A stretch of 64,000 bases of DNA from Ulota crispa (taxonomy: Eukaryota > Streptophyta > Bryopsida > Orthotrichales > Orthotrichaceae): assembly GCA_963920765.1 (NCBI GenBank), contig OY987243.1:28081419-28145418 (forward strand). The letters run 5' to 3'. Every line of letters begins with the position of its first letter. Position 1 is the first letter of the stretch. Under the pieces are notes generated by a model. That model did no database searches. It worked only from the letters and a program-made list of their open reading frames with translations, and was not told the DNA's origin. This document shows positions 47,139 to 59,086 of this stretch, piece by piece. The position numbers were made by a program, and so were the translations under genes.

Positions 47139-48810
47139 GGAGTGTGTTATATACTTAAGTGACTTATACACCCCCTCTTGTATGAGTTCTTGAAATAACA
47201 AAAAACAAGAGTCTAAATCCACTCTTGCAATGGTGGCTCGTGTAAGAGGAAGTGCCATTTGGAACTTTCACAAAATGACTACACCAAATAGTGCATTTAG
47301 GTTACCTTGCCATGGAAAGTTACCTCATCACTCATGACTTGGCCTCTTGAAGGTGCATAAAGTTGTTTAGATACTATGATTCAACCTGGTTTACGGCGTG
47401 GACTTAGCTAATTTGTCATCCTACAACTATGTTGTTGTTGTTGCCAAAGCCTTTGAAAGTTGCTTAATGCAGTAAATATTGCTGAAAACTATTGTAGCAG
47501 CAGTAAGTATCTAAATAGTGTGAAATGTTGAGAAATTAATGTGGGGCAACCTAAATACAATAGTTTAAAAAGGAACCTTAGTGAGAATTGCCAAATCTTA
47601 GTGAGAATTGCCGGTTTAGGAGCTGCTGAAACTGGCGTTTTGAGCCGGAGGTTCAAAGCCAGAAAGTGGCCTCGAAAGTGAAGAATCTCAGCTAAAAAGT
47701 CAAGCTGATCGAAAATTGGCAGTTTTGAATTCCTGTGTGGCCCGGCCTTCACACTCATCCAACCTCAATCAACATAATGTTTGAATAGTGGTGGATCCCA
47801 AAAAACTGAAATTTCATGTAACCTATGCTACCATCTTTTATGGCAAAAATGAGAGCGCATCAAAATTTGAAATTTTTGAATGTTATATATTAGTAAGCTA
47901 TAATTACTCTTCAAATTGCAAAATTTTAAACTTACAAATACATCTTCAAACATGTAGATTTTATTGTAGTAGAAAGATGCTTTATTAAAATTTGTAGTAC
48001 TCAATGTAATCACAATGAAATGAAGTTTATAAAATATGAAACACCTTAGTGATGATTCACCAAAACAACAAAAAAGACAACCGCAACAAAAAGTACATTT
48101 TGGCCATGCATTCTATGCAAAGGGGTTAGTCTTGTGCAAAAGGGATTTGCTTTAAAGGATGTCAATGTGATAGAAAATAGAGTTTGTAGTAACAATACTA
48201 ACATAACTTGCGAGATAACTTGGAGGTTTTGATAAGATCTTGTACCTTTTATAAAAGGTCACAATAAAAAAGATTGCCAAAACTATGGCCATGATAGGAT
48301 TTTGACATTATATTAATTTCTATAAATACTGAAGTAAAAAGAAATGAGTGAAAAGAGCATTATGAGTATAGTTTCTATTGAACTTGGGTTGGTTTATTGA
48401 CCCCTTTATGGCCACAAGTTTCAAAAATCCACAAACAATAGTACCTTATAAAAGCAACAAATTTGCACTTCCATCCTTTATATTTTGTTTGCAATTACCA
48501 AAGACATGATCCAATGTGTTTTTTTGGTACCATATAATTTATGGTCCTTGCAATGTCAGTTGTAATTAACATATTGTTTTGTAAGGAATTGAAACTGATT
48601 TTATGAAATTCAAATTTGCACATTCATAGTATACATCTTGTACAAAAATGTCTTCTCAATTTGGAGTTGTGCAATTGTCAAAATATGTGTGATTAAAACA
48701 CAAAAATACAACAAGTAGTTAAAAATATAATAAACATTTATAAACACCATATATACTATAGTATGTCTTCTTGGATGTCTTATTTCTTGTGATTGAAAGT
48801 TTTATTACCA
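47139..48810. other. AT-rich intergenic stretch
   Basis: No supportable gene. An 89-codon minus-strand frame at 47489-47758 shows no domain. Confidence 0.35.
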
Positions 48811-48812
48811 AC

Positions 48813-49112
48813 ACCATATTTGTTAATTTGGGAAAAATAGGTGTCCCACATTGTACTCCACCTTAAATCCAAAAAGTTACCTTAAACCTAAAAAGTTACC
48901 TTAAACCTAAAAAGTTACCTTAAACCAGATTCAAAGGTATCAAATTGAGTCTGAGCCATTAGGATTTTTTCCCTTGCAAACTCCTCCTTTCAGGTGAGGA
49001 CACGTGTACAAAAAAAAACATTGAGCGCAATTTTAGGAGGCCACCTAAAACCTTTATATCAAAATTTGAAAGTCCCAAAATGTACCATTTTCCCCAAATT
49101 AACAAATATGGT
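48813..49112. repeat. inverted-end repeat (accatatttgttaatttggg), member 3, 300 bp
   Basis: The left end accatatttgttaatttggg and right end (reverse complement) accatatttgttaatttggg are matching terminal repeats. The interior matches 34914-35145. It also contains a 19-bp tandem repeat, cttaaacctaaaaagttac, at 48862-48926 (three copies plus a partial). A target duplication is not evident. Confidence 0.7.
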
Positions 49113-49391
49113 ATTTGCCATGTTATCTTCATTTGAATTGTGTCCTTTTGTTTGTGTTCCACTAGTAATTTTTTTTTGATCTTGATCAGTATATCAATTT
49201 CCTTTCAAGTTTTAATTTATAAAATTTTGTCTTAACTTGTGTATAGTGAAATTGTTTTCACTTATAAAATTCACAATAATGATGTGTAAGTTTGTTTATG
49301 ATATGAAAAATTGCAATAAACAAGTGATTGTATGAGGCAATGATAAACATCTTTGATTGATAGTTTTAAAAATTTACCAAAAATATGTTAA

Positions 49392-50165
49392 CTCCTAAAC
49401 GCCCAATTGACCATTTTTTGGTTGCTACTCTTTTTTTGAGGTGCCCAAAATGAATTTTTTTTTAAAAAAACAAAACTAATTAACCCTTGAAGGGCCTTTG
49501 GGCTCTAGAGATACTATACCAAATACAATTGTAACCAATATTTTGAAGTTTGAATCAACCAGAAATTAAGTGTTACAACCATACATATTGAAGGGTTGTA
49601 TGATGGTGGGTGCATAATTTTTTTTGGAAAGCCCTCAAAGCAGCTCAAATATGTCTATACATACAATTGTACATACAATTATACATGCGGCTGCAAAGGG
49701 CTTTTGGGCCGTTTAGGGGTTAATATAGGAAAGCAAGTCTACTTTCCAGCCAAATATGAATCACGTCAATCCAAATTAAACTCCATGAAGGAGAAATTTT
49801 CAAAGACAAACACTTCAACATTTGCTAGTGCTACAAAATTTACTACTTTGGAAAACTAATGATGTTCTTTCCTTCAAAATGATTGCAAGTTTGAAGTTTT
49901 GAATATAATGTCTAGTTTTAACCAATCTTACCAAATTTTAAATTCAATGAATAAAATTTGTAACTATGATGAATATTAAATGATAAATGCTTCTAAATTC
50001 ATTAAATATGAATCCAAAACAAATTTTGAATGTTTGACCATATGGATAATTATTGAAGATCCTGATTCTTGCTTTCTTTTTTGTAGCAACCTTTCTTTAA
50101 AGTTACAAAAATGTCATTTTATAACACACCTATGTTTTGCCCTTGCCCCTTTAGGAGTTTAGGGG
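49392..50165. mobile_element. TTAA-family element with nested TTAA element, 774 bp
   Basis: Bounded by TTAA at 49388-49391 and 50166-50169. Left end CTCCTAAACGCCCAA, right end (reverse complement) CCCCTAAACTCCTAAA. After removing the nested element (236 bp plus one TTAA) it is 534 bp, against 537 bp for the uninterrupted relative at 44525-45061. Confidence 0.8.
49484..49719. mobile_element. nested TTAA-flanked element, 236 bp
   Basis: Bounded by TTAA at 49480-49483 and 49720-49723. Left end CCCTTGAAGGGCC, right end (reverse complement) CCCCTAAACGGCCC. It belongs to the same short subfamily as 16596-16819 and is inserted in the element 49392-50165. Sequence to the right (tataggaaagcaagtctac) rejoins the uninterrupted relative at aatagaaaatcaagtcaac. 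Confidence 0.82.
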
Positions 50166-50169
50166 TTAA

Positions 50170-52605
50170 ATACAAAAAAATCACAACCTCCAAATTTTTA
50201 TTTTTGAGTGTGTGTTTTATAATTCTAATGTACAAAAAATCTTTCAGTTCCATAGTTTGAAGATTCTTTATTTTTGACAAAATGTCTTCACTTGAATTAA
50301 GAATAAAATTGTATGATTTGTTGTTTATATTAAACCATTACATTTATGGTGGCATTAACTTTGGTGGAAAAAACCACTAGAATCTAATGCATTTAGGTAT
50401 AGTATCTATAATATTATGGATCCTAAAGGATTAACTATCACAATTTCTTGTAAATATTCAAAAGGGTAATGACATTTAAAAAAAGTAATGCAAGAAATTC
50501 ACCTCATATATATATATAATTTTTAATACACTTAAAATTCATTGTAAGCATACATAATAACATAATATCACAATGCAAACCAAGTTTCTACATTCAAAAG
50601 ACCATGCTTATTAGCCCTTATTCATATAGCAACAACACACTTAATTCTTAAAATTGACCTAGTTTTCAATTTGAAATACAAATTTTATTTTATAAGCTTT
50701 ATTTAAATACTTGAGCTTAAGTTAAAAATAAGGCATCCTCATGAAAAATACTTATATTAGAAAGAAAGAGGTAGAAGTTATCAAACCCATTAAAAGTACA
50801 TTGTTTGTGATTTAGGACAAAAATATCATCTTTCACAAAAAAAATTGTAGTCCTTAATTGTGGGCCCGTTCACATCAAAAAACAATTTATGCATTCAAGA
50901 AGTTAGTTAATAAATAAACACATGAACAAAACATCTTATGCATTTTAAGAAAAAGCTATGTTTCACAATTCATAAACCGTTTTTTGGCTCACTTGATATT
51001 TAAGGCTCAAACATTGTTGCGTGCTTGATTGATGCAAACATCTAAACAAAATAAGGAAGCTGCAATATCATAAAGTACAAAAATCATTATCATCAAAAAA
51101 AATTGTCAAGATTATTAATTGATTGTAATACATTGAGCTGAAAAATAATCATTCAAATTATTTTTGAAATAAAAAGTGGAATTCCAGATATACAAAATCT
51201 TGTTAAAACAAATCAATGGTTTGAAAGTTGTATTTATGTTACTAAGGTTATGACCAAAATTTACCAAGGAATCTAAATTACTAAAGAATAGAAGTATATT
51301 TCAAGCAAGATTCAAGCATATTAACAACTTTAAAAGTGCAAACACTCACAAGAATAAATCATTTATAATTTTTTGGTTGGAAGATTTGAAGGTGTGTGGA
51401 TTTTACACATTTCCCCTCACATTATACAAAATGAACAGTTAACTCAATACTTTACAAAAAAGAAACCTAAATTTTTAATAAATATGACGATTAACATAAA
51501 TTTTTGGAGTTTTATGAATGCTAAGTTTTGTACTAGTTATTAAAAAATCAAAATTAAAAGGCTAGTTAACTATGACAAGCAATGAAAACTTAAATCAAAA
51601 TACAACTATAGTGAGTGTCTTCAGAATACACACTCACTTGATACACACTTAAGTGTTGCAATTCTAGACGTTTTTTTTTTTTAAATTTATAAACAATAAA
51701 TAGAGAAACACCAATTACATGAAGAACAACAAAAAACCAAGGTGGAAAAAAAGAGGCCAAAAGAAAAATCAAGACATCAACAAAACCAAGAAATGAATAA
51801 ATAAATTAAAGGCCTTCAAGGAATAACCTTTCTAAAAAACAATTAAACAATAAACAAAAATCATAAACAAAGCACAAAATGATGTGTTAAAACATATTAG
51901 CCATTATGTTGTTTAATGAGTGGCCCTAGTTTCTTTCATCCCCTCATGACTGTTGCGACACAAATCTGAAACCAAAAAGCCAAATGTCGTATTGATGTTA
52001 TGATAAGGATATAAACAAAAATTCAAAAACATTACATGTGGTTATTAGGCTCTAATGGAACAAAATACCTCTACAAATTTCAAATTCACATTGCAATAAG
52101 AATTGAAAAGTAAATATTGAAGTATAGGATCTCCTAGTAGAATACTAATGTTTTCCTTTAGCCATTTACAACACACTATCTTTCAACTTTAAGAGACCCC
52201 ACAATTATTGATAATCAAAGAATTTATTAGGTACACGTTCAGGGCTAGAAAACAATGACAACAATCATCTATAATTTATGAGCAAAATAACCATCTGCAT
52301 ATATTTTAACTATATTAATAAAACCTAACCACAAATACATTTCAAAGCATATCATGAAATACTTTACTGAATTTTTGAATGGCCTTTCTTATTTCCAAAG
52401 CTTTGTACGACTCATTGCTTGTCGACTTTGATGGCTTTTAGAAATTCATCAATTTTTGTTTTTGAACACTTCAATAGTGTCTTTTTAGGGTTTTGTTCTA
52501 TCCAAGCCTTTGAGGAGGTTTGAGCAAAAAAATCCAAAAGAATTGAGGTTTTTCAAAAAAAATCTAGAGTTTTGTTTGATTTGTTTTAAGATTTACCTTT
52601 TGCAA
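50170..52605. other. very AT-rich gene-free stretch
   Basis: No genes and no element boundaries are recognised. It includes a short (at)n run near 50507. Confidence 0.4.
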
Positions 52606-52613
52606 TTAACAGA

Positions 52614-52722
52614 TTTGATATTGTGGAAGTGTAAGATTTGGTCTTGTGGAAGTATAAGATTTGGTCTTGTGGAAATATGAGATTTTGTTTTGTGGAAATA
52701 TAAGATTTGGTCTTTGGATGCA
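52614..52722. repeat. ~24-bp tandem repeat
   Basis: Four to five imperfect copies of agatttggtcttgtggaagtataagatttgg-type units (period about 24 bp). Confidence 0.8.
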
Positions 52723-53170
52723 TTCAAAGTATGGAAGGAAATCATGTGCAAGCTTTGAGAGGGTGATAGCATTCATACGTGTATCTTTTCAAACATGAAG
52801 TTTTATTAAAGGTGAAGCAAAAAACTCATCTAGCCAACTTTGCATGCTCACATGGTTGTTTATTAATGCTCACAAAATCGATGCAATTCTTGCTGCACTG
52901 CTTTGTGACCCACAACTTTTACATTTGAGCAATACGCTCATTTTTATTTCTTAACGTATTTTCACTTTTGGCCAATGTACCAACATTATTTTCAACAATC
53001 AATTTGAATTATTCTACATTTTGCGTTTTGGCAGATAACATAAATATTTATGTTTCTTGCAGTCCATTGTAATTGTCACTAAAATTTGATAGCTTTTCCT
53101 CAAGTGCTTGCCTTTAATAGACATATGCCTCATTCAGCTTCATAATTAGAGTTACAAGTAATTTCTTTTA

Positions 53171-53510
53171 GGGAAAATTTTATGGATATCCCTGAAGTTT
53201 GTGATATTTGCACAAATATCCTTGCTTTTTCAGTATTTGCTCAAATACCCCTTGACCAATTGACTTCTTTCATTGCGGTTTCTTTCTGCGCCTTCTTTCT
53301 CATTGATGCTAAAAAGGGGCTTTCACGTTAATGTGAAGAGTTGCAAGAGAACACAAATGGCCTTCTGCTGGTGTGAAAGATTGAAGCTTTGCACATCTCC
53401 ATGCCCCCACTGCTCCGAGGCATCACGGACAAGGCTCAAACGCTCTTGGGAAACCCTCTCTACAGATGCATCACCAACACTTTTGCTCTCCAAGAACAGA
53501 TGCTGGAATC
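53171..53510 (+). repeat. MULE left terminal inverted repeat
   Basis: Begins GGGAAAATTTTATGGATA and pairs with 59867-60206. Arms carry the tandem-like cacaaatat/cctc..aaatacccc start and a GC-richer inner part (ctctacagatgcatcacc on the left, with an indel on the right). Open frames seen on both arms are the same sequence in mirror and do not indicate a gene. Confidence 0.9.
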
Positions 53511-54674
53511 TCACAAATTTCTGAAAATTCTCGTACGCCTATTCTTTACAGTTTTTGACTTTGTAATCCTTCAATTTTGTTGTTTTTTGTGAATCTTGAA
53601 ACACTTGTGTGGCTTCCTCATACTTCACAGCCTCCTTTTGTTTGTGCTTGCAGTATTTCCAGGAAATGCTTTTCTGCCCAAGCTGATTGTAGTGTCATTG
53701 GGCAAGTTAATCGGCTCAAGTTTAATCCTCAACCCTCTGAACATTTGAGGGATCGTTGAGGTATCATTTCATTGCACCATTGAATTTTCATTTGTTGATG
53801 ATTAACATCATTTCCTACTCCAATTGCATGGTTTAGGTTTTTTATTGTGAATTGCCTAGAAAACAATTTTCAGGACGCTAATCTGATTCTTCTATGAACT
53901 TTGTAATCCACACTAGTCTGGCATTTGAAGTACTGATCCCAAAATATTATTTTAAGTTCTAGCTCAAGTGGCTTAAAACACTGCAAGAAAGCTAAAATTT
54001 TCAAATTCAACATTGTAAAGTTGAAAAGTTTTTTAGTTGCTTAAATTTTCTTGGTAGCAATCTTGCAAAATTTAGCTAGTTTCCAAATCGTTGATTTGGA
54101 CTATCCATCAAGCAGTATTTTGTAAGACAAAATTCTAAATGCTCATAATTATAGTGGTATTTCTCGCATGTTGTAATCTTGGCAATAAGTAGGTCTTGAT
54201 CGAAGCATATGTCAATGTCTCACACAAATAATGGACAATATATCGTAGTAAGAACCTTTTTATTGTGTACAAGCAATATGAGCATAATGTGTAACGTCAA
54301 TTGAGTTAAACCCTAAATTGAGATAGAACATGGCACATTTGTAGACAAAGAAAAGCCCTTTCTTTAGTCTTGAGCAAAATGATGAAAGATAATGTGACGT
54401 ATTTTAGGAGGAATTGCAGAATTTTATCTTTTCTTGTGGACTAAATAACTAGACTCCAGTTGAATTCCTATTGACTCCATCATTAGAGAATTCATTTTAT
54501 TGCATTTTTAGGATTACATTAAGCCAATGAATCTTTAATGCATTCGATTTCAATCACATAGTGTCTGTGTCTCTCATCTCAAGCTATTTAAAAAGCAATT
54601 TCTAATATTTTACACACTTATTGGCAATGAATTCTCCTTTTTCATTTGTTAATGACTAATTACTTCTTACACTC

Positions 54675-56680
54675 TTGTTTTCATTTTGTTGCTTTCACAT
54701 TGCATATATTAGAGTCTTTTCCATTTTGTTTTATTTTTACATTATTTATGATACAAAATTCATGTTCGTGACACAAATTGTTGCGATTGTTAATATGGAA
54801 ACTTTGAAAGTTGGCCAAGGATTTGCATCTATACAAGAGCTTTGTGAGTATGTTATGAGGGCAACAATTTCTCAATGCTTTGAAATGCGCACCATAGCAG
54901 CTGATTCTAGTAGGTACACGGTTACTTGTTGCCTCAAAGACTACGGTTGGCAATTACATGCCTCACTAGAGGACATTGCATGCGGACCACGTACAATAAT
55001 CAAATCTTTGAAGCCACAACATACATGCACTGGCATCAATCACCTTGACAACAAACATGTGTCAGTTTCATTTGTTGCAACAGTAATCAGTGACAAGGTA
55101 CGTGAAACTATGAACTACTCTCCAAAATAGATTGTTAACGACATACAGCAAGACCTTGGTGTATCTGTCTCATATGATCAGGCATGGAGGGCTTGTGAAA
55201 TAGCAGTGAGCAAAGCCATTGGATCACATGAAGATGCTTATTATAAGCTTGGTCAATATTGTAAAACTTTAGAAGCTATAATGCTTGCAACGAGTGCAAA
55301 TCTTGAATTGGACAACAATCATTTTTCATGTTTGTTTGTTGCATTTGGCCCTTTTTTAGTAGGTTTTCAATATTGCAGGCCTGTGATAGCCATTAACAGA
55401 ACTCACCTCCAAAGAAAGTACATTGGTGTGCTTTTATGTGCAATTGCACTTGATGCAAAAGGTTCCATTTTTCCTCTTTGTTTTGGAGTGGTTGCAGCAG
55501 AGAATGATACCAATTGGATGTGGTTCCTTGCTAACTTGCAAGTTGCACTATTGGCTAATTGTACCACCTTGCCTCAACTGACTTTTTTGTCAAATCAACT
55601 AAAAAATCTTGTTGAAGGTGTGAGTGTGACCTTTGGAAACTCTCACCATGCATTTTGCATGCGTCACTTGGCTAAAAACGTTCGACGTACTTTCAAAAAT
55701 GTGCAACTTGTTGCACATTTGTGGAAAGCTGCATATGCACAATCTTCTGTTCTTTTTGAAGAATATATAGTCAACATTAACAAGATAAACAAAGAAGTAA
55801 ACAATGCTTCATATTACATCTTTCATTTTATAAATTCATTGAGTAATTATGTTTTTTTATTCTTTCAACTTGCACATTGCTATATGCCTCATCTTACAAA
55901 TTTATTGCATTGTTGCTCTTGATTTAATTGACAGACACGTCCATGGTTGGAACAAAACGCTCCAAAGCAATTTTGGGCAACTGCATTTTTTCTTGGTAAA
56001 CATTTTGGGCATTTGACATCAAATATCGCATAATCTCTCAACGCATGGCTATTGTCAGCACGTGATCAAAATATTCTACTTATGATTAATACAATTTGTT
56101 GTGAGTTAATGCTTTGGTTTACCAAGCATAGTGAACAAGCTTTGCTTTTGCCAATAGGTGGGCTTTGCACATTTGCTGAGCGTGAGGTATAAAAAGCTGT
56201 ACAAAATGCTCGGCTATATCAAATTTTTCAAACAAATGCAAACACGTATGAAATTGTGTCATGGTAACAATGTAGTGAAAATTGATGACCGCTCTTGCAC
56301 ATGCCAAGTGTGACAGCAAAGTGACATTCCATGTGCCCATGCTGCTGGTGCAATCTTACATCGCAAAGAGCGAGTGCATAAGTATGTTGGATCTTTTTTT
56401 ACAGGTACAAGTTACTAAGAAACTTATGCGCATACAATTGAACCTATTGCATTGCAAGAGTTGAGGACTATTAACGATGTTTATGGATTTGATGGAGAGG
56501 ACAAAGGCTTCGATGTATCCCATTGCAAACCACCACTAGCGCGTAGGCCTCCTAGATGTCCAAAAAAGAAGCGTATACAAACAAAAGACATCTGACGCAA
56601 GAAGCAATCATTTACCTGTAGCTGATGTGGAGAAAGAGGTCATTTGTGTCGTACATGCCGTGCACCTATTTGAAAACTTT
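54675..56680 (+). pseudogene. MuDR-type MULE transposase, inactivated
   Basis: Recognisable domains in order: a MuDR-type N-terminal DNA-binding region (about 54800-55070, with ISQCFEMRTIAADSSRYTV and a CTGINHLDNKHVS-like zinc segment), the MULE catalytic domain (about 55370-55730, with YIGVLLCAIALDAKG, FGVVAAEN and HHAFCMRHLAKNV), a TSNIA-type segment after a probable intron (donor near 55797, acceptor near 55934), a SWIM zinc finger (about 56290-56355, CxCx..DIPCAHA) and a CCHC-like knuckle (about 56608-56672, CGERGHLCRTC). Defects: an in-frame TAG at 55128-55130, stops near 56030, 56188 and beyond, and a stop within the knuckle. The two positions expected to hold the first and second catalytic Asp read Asn (AINRTHL, codon at 55395; FLSNQ, codon at 55593). 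Confidence 0.88.
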
Positions 56681-57039
56681 TAAATTTCAGAAGGAAGGCA
56701 AGCGATCTTTCAATTGCAATGTGGAGCACAAGGTCAATTCCTATTGCTAGAATGCCTAAATATGCCAGGTAAAAACAAAAACCACTTTAGACAATGTGCT
56801 TGGAGAATTCCAACCTATATTTTGCAATAACTTCATCAATCAAGTCAATTTCTAGTTTTGCTTGAAGCTTATTTTGAGATATTTATTTTGTTTTGTAATG
56901 AATGTCTGATGCTTTCTCTTCTTTTCAAAAAATCTAATACTTTTGCATATGCTAGAAGTGACTGAATGCTTGCAATTGCCAAACCGGATCTTTACTCCAT
57001 CTACTCCATCATGCCCAAGGCCCTACCCAGGAAGTTGCA

Positions 57040-57255
57040 AAAGGTGTACTCCAAGTTCGCCACTCCGACAACTATGTGGATCAAAAGTACTTGCACAAGT
57101 TCAAAAGTCATTATTACAAGAACATTGTAATTGGAAATGGGCTTCTGATATCCGACAAAGACCTCTTCAACAATAAGAGCGCTCTGAGTTTTGTGTTGAA
57201 GAACATGAAGCAATCCACATTTATGCAAGCTTGCTCTAGAATGCAAGATCTGTAG
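57040..57255 (+). pseudogene. possible captured class III peroxidase C-terminal fragment
   Basis: A frame ending in TAG at 57253-57255 contains KFKSHYYKNIVIGNGLLISD followed by KDLF, which resembles the [KR]FDNxYYKNLxxxxGLLxSDQxLF motif near the C-terminus of plant secretory peroxidases, and then FVLKNMKQSTFMQACSRMQ where those proteins have FxxxFxxAMxKM. The usual Asp of FDN is Lys here and no haem-pocket region is present. Lying inside the MULE but outside the transposase, it could be a transduplicated exon as in Pack-MULEs. Homology is judged by eye only. Confidence 0.4.
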
Positions 57256-57597
57256 GCATTGCCAGTTAATCAACATGAGAGCTTCCTAGGAATCTATTTT
57301 TCTTATTAATTTGTTTCTTGTTTAGGTGACTAATTGTTCCTCCCAAGTCCACTTACCGCTTGTTGATTTCACTTGTTGCAACCCCTATGATTGCATACTT
57401 TATTGCAAAAGACTCTTGAGTGGACTTGTAACTAGTATTTTTGAAATTGTTGTATTATAGCAGGGACATCTGGGCAGTATTGTGCAGTGGTAAGAGCATG
57501 CATGTGATGGAAACATATACTCTCTTTTGATCTGTATTGTTTTGATTCAATTGTTTTGGGTGACTGAGAAAGCTCAAGCCCCATCAGTAGATTTTTG

Positions 57598-57897
57598 TTT
57601 TTGATGAAACTTAGTGATTGGTTGATCAAATTGGATACAAAAGAGACTTGGGACATCCCAGCATTCTATACACTATTCTTTGCAAAGAGGGAAGAGAAGG
57701 GTGACATACACGGGACTGCATTGCTGAAGACCACTCTGGGAGAAAAGGATATGAAGGCTATCACCGACCCCAGTAGATGCAACAACTCTTTCAGCTGTGG
57801 CTTTTTTGTTGGATGGTCTAAGACTCAAAACCCTAAAACTGCAACTCTGTGGGGAAGTGATTTACCCAGCTTCAATAAGCCATTCTTCTCTAAATAA
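57598..57897 (+). CDS. intact ~100-codon ORF inside the MULE, unknown
   Basis: An open frame of about 100 codons, with upstream-open sequence, includes LDTKETWDIPAFYTLFFAK and a Cys-containing CNNSFSCGFFVGW segment. Composition is more gene-like than the flanking DNA. I do not recognise it. It may be a further captured exon or a second MULE-encoded frame. Confidence 0.35.
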   Translation, partial: FLMKLSDWLIKLDTKETWDIPAFYTLFFAKREEKGDIHGTALLKTTLGEKDMKAITDPSRCNNSFSCGFFVGWSKTQNPKTATLWGSDLPSFNKPFFSK

Positions 57898-58776
57898 TGC
57901 TCTCCAAACTCCTTTGTGAATAGTATTTTTTTTAAAAGGACTCATCATCAAAGTTTGTAAAATTAAGACAACTTTTTGCGTGATTGACTTTTTGAGTAGA
58001 ATTAGACTGTTTCAAGAGGTTTTGGGTAACATCATATCAAGAATTGTCTCTATGATTGATGTGATCACTCTAATGAGAGGAAGATCTCTTCATGAATCCT
58101 CGGCAAAATTGCCTTTATGATATTCGAGATCCTAGAGGTGATCTAAATTTACTGAAAACTAATAATCATGTCACGTGTGTAAAAAACCCCCTTTGAAAGA
58201 GTACAAACAAACACAATGTTGAGATACAATTTCAAACAACTTGGAGGATGGAATTCCAACCTTTGCTATATTTTCTTTTTCAGCATATTTGTTTGTTTTT
58301 GAGGGGGGTTTACACTAGTGATATTTCTTGTTGAAGTACACATAGCCAATCTATATGTTGGTTACTTATTGTTGGTGTCAAGTGGAGTCATCTGGTACTT
58401 TCTTGAAGATGTAAGGTACAAACACCCATAAGCATCAGTGTCCTCATAATCATCACCTCTGAAATCTTTGACAATTTGTGAAAGTGAATAGATGTAATGA
58501 CAAGGATGTACAACATGTGAATATGAAATCTTAGAAGTGGTTATGGGTGCAATGGCAATTTGCTCTTTAAAAATTCACAACTTATTTTCATAGTATCCAA
58601 ATAATACATTTGAAAGTACAAACTTTTTTTGTTGTTCCTAATAGGATTCTATAATTTCCTAGTTGTTTATTAGTAGTCATCATGTTCAAAACCTTTAGTT
58701 TGATGTTTATGGGTGCTCCTACCTTAAGCAAGATGCAAGGTCATTATTCTGAGAGACGGACTACATGTGTATTTAA

Positions 58777-59086
58777 GGGAAAATTTCATGGATACCTCTC
58801 AAGTTTGGAATAATATCATAGATACTCCTGCTTTTTGAGGAATTTTTTAGATACCCTGGGACCAACCTTTTGAAGCGTTTTTATTGTTGTGCATGCCACT
58901 TTCTTTCTTCATTGTGCGCAAGCATAACAAGCAAAAAGTAATGCGTGCACAAAGAGAGAAGGAAAGTAGCATGCAGAAAAAAAAACATTTGAAAAGGTTG
59001 GTCCAACAGTATTTGTGAAATTTCAAAAAGAGCAAAGGTATCTATGAAATTATTCCAAACTTGGGAGTTATCCATGAAATTTTCCC
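58777..59086. mobile_element. MULE-type MITE nested in the MULE, 310 bp
   Basis: Ends GGGAAAATTTCATGGATA and (reverse complement) GGGAAAATTTCATGGATA match closely and resemble the terminus of the host MULE (GGGAAAATTTTATGGATA). The arms pair almost to the centre (aaccttttgaa... with its complement around 58990). Flanking 9-mers tgtatttaa (58768-58776) and tatatttaa (59087-59095) agree at 8 of 9. It is a non-autonomous relative that inserted into the larger element. Confidence 0.85.

Noticed and set aside
53273..53524. 83-codon frame with a mirror-image relative at 59859-60104
   Set aside because: The similarity arises because both lie in the MULE terminal inverted repeats; they are not duplicated genes.
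57478..57570. tRNA-like or SINE-like stretch (tgtgcagtggtaagagc with a weak downstream gattcaa)
   Set aside because: Only a loose A-box resemblance; no acceptor or anticodon stem can be built and the B-box is poor.
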